The position numbers were made by a program, and so were the translations under genes. Below are positions 12,145-12,401 of a DNA stretch of 12,401 nucleotides, piece by piece. The notes below the pieces were generated by a model. That model saw only the letters and a list, made by a program, of their open reading frames with translations, ran no database searches and had not been told where the DNA came from. Origin of the DNA: BB31 sp964582525 (GTDB lineage: Bacteria; Pseudomonadota; Gammaproteobacteria; Beggiatoales; Beggiatoaceae); assembly GCA_964582525.1 (NCBI GenBank), contig CAZOSP010000101.1, forward strand, positions 1 through 12,401. The letters run 5' to 3'. The first letter of the stretch is position 1. The number at the start of each line of letters is the position of its first letter.

Positions 12145-12297
12145 GCTCTCTAGGAATTGGTGTTGCAATAAATTATATTTGAAAACAATCTACTACAGTA
12201 TAATGACACCCAGCACCGAAGCCGAAAAACGACACCGTTTATCACTGTCACTCATTGATTAAATTATATTCACTCCAATACAAATTCCTGAAGAGCC
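12144..12297. mobile_element. MITE-like element with 22-bp imperfect terminal inverted repeats
   Basis: The ends are GGCTCTCTAGGAATTGGTGT (left, from 12144) and, reading inward from 12297 on the other strand, GGCTCTTCAGGAATTTGTAT; over 22 positions 18 match. Weaker similarity between the halves continues inward (for example ACAGT(G)ATAA), so the 154-bp element is a decayed long palindrome. It has no coding capacity. The GGCTCTTC-type end recalls ISL3-family insertion sequences, whose 8-bp target duplication I do not see (GGTTATTT left, TAAAAATT right). Confidence 0.5.
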
Positions 12298-12401
12298 TAA
12301 AAATTGAGCATGGCAGCCGATACAAGATAAACAACCATGAAATTTCCGGCATCCTTCATATCCCCACCAAAGCAGTTTACACTTTTTGGCAAAAAAATCT
12401 T

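Noticed and set aside
12337..12401. Frame opening at ATG 12337 and running off the window
   Set aside because: Only 21 codons visible, no ribosome site, no recognisable family.

Overview
The window looks like chromosomal DNA of a gammaproteobacterium. The case rests on a conventional AroB, an LpoB-type lipoprotein (a gammaproteobacterial cell-wall factor), an alanine racemase, a DUF1015 protein, and many short palindromic repeats. I would lean towards the Thiotrichales or a similar sulfur-oxidising group from general resemblance, but nothing here proves it.

Layout. Positions 1-1313 (minus) hold an MgtE-type Mg2+ transporter gene whose frame closes before the last two membrane helices. A non-coding leader with two nested inverted repeats precedes aroB (1806-2885, plus), which is followed by an LpoB-like lipoprotein gene (3010-3603), a good intrinsic terminator, and a small basic ORF (3724-3906). 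alr (3941-5101, minus) is divergent from a gene for an exported LolA-like / outer-membrane lipoprotein-sorting-domain protein (5238-6218, plus). Their shared intergenic region carries a tandem 11-bp repeat and a perfect 9-bp-arm palindrome. On the minus strand, 9792-6275 is a likely operon: a DUF1015 protein, then an overlapping 68-aa CPxC protein, then a large protein whose central part reads like a PEP carboxykinase-type kinase but whose only canonical P-loop lies 15 residues from the C-terminus.

From about 10 kb to the right edge the DNA changes character. Gene density falls, and three unrelated small genes follow one another in the same direction (an exported rhodanese, a 112-aa helical protein, a 143-aa membrane protein). 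They are separated by sites resembling integron attC recombination sites: 11557-11614 is convincing, 10381 is good on its right half, and 10266 and 11036 are weaker. No integrase gene is present, so I read this as part of a chromosomal integron cassette array, or a cluster of attC sites lacking an integrase (CALIN). Each of the three genes is followed within 20-36 nt of its stop codon by a copy of the same GGTCAAGGTT palindrome. Two of these copies carry a conserved extension that can pair alternatively with one arm of the hairpin. A 154-bp MITE-like element with 22-bp imperfect terminal inverted repeats closes the window.

The left 10 kb is ordinary housekeeping (aromatic amino acids, cell wall, Mg2+). 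The cassette array with its shared 3' hairpins, and the PEPCK-like protein, are the parts most worth a second look. All family assignments were made by eye from motifs; no database search was run.
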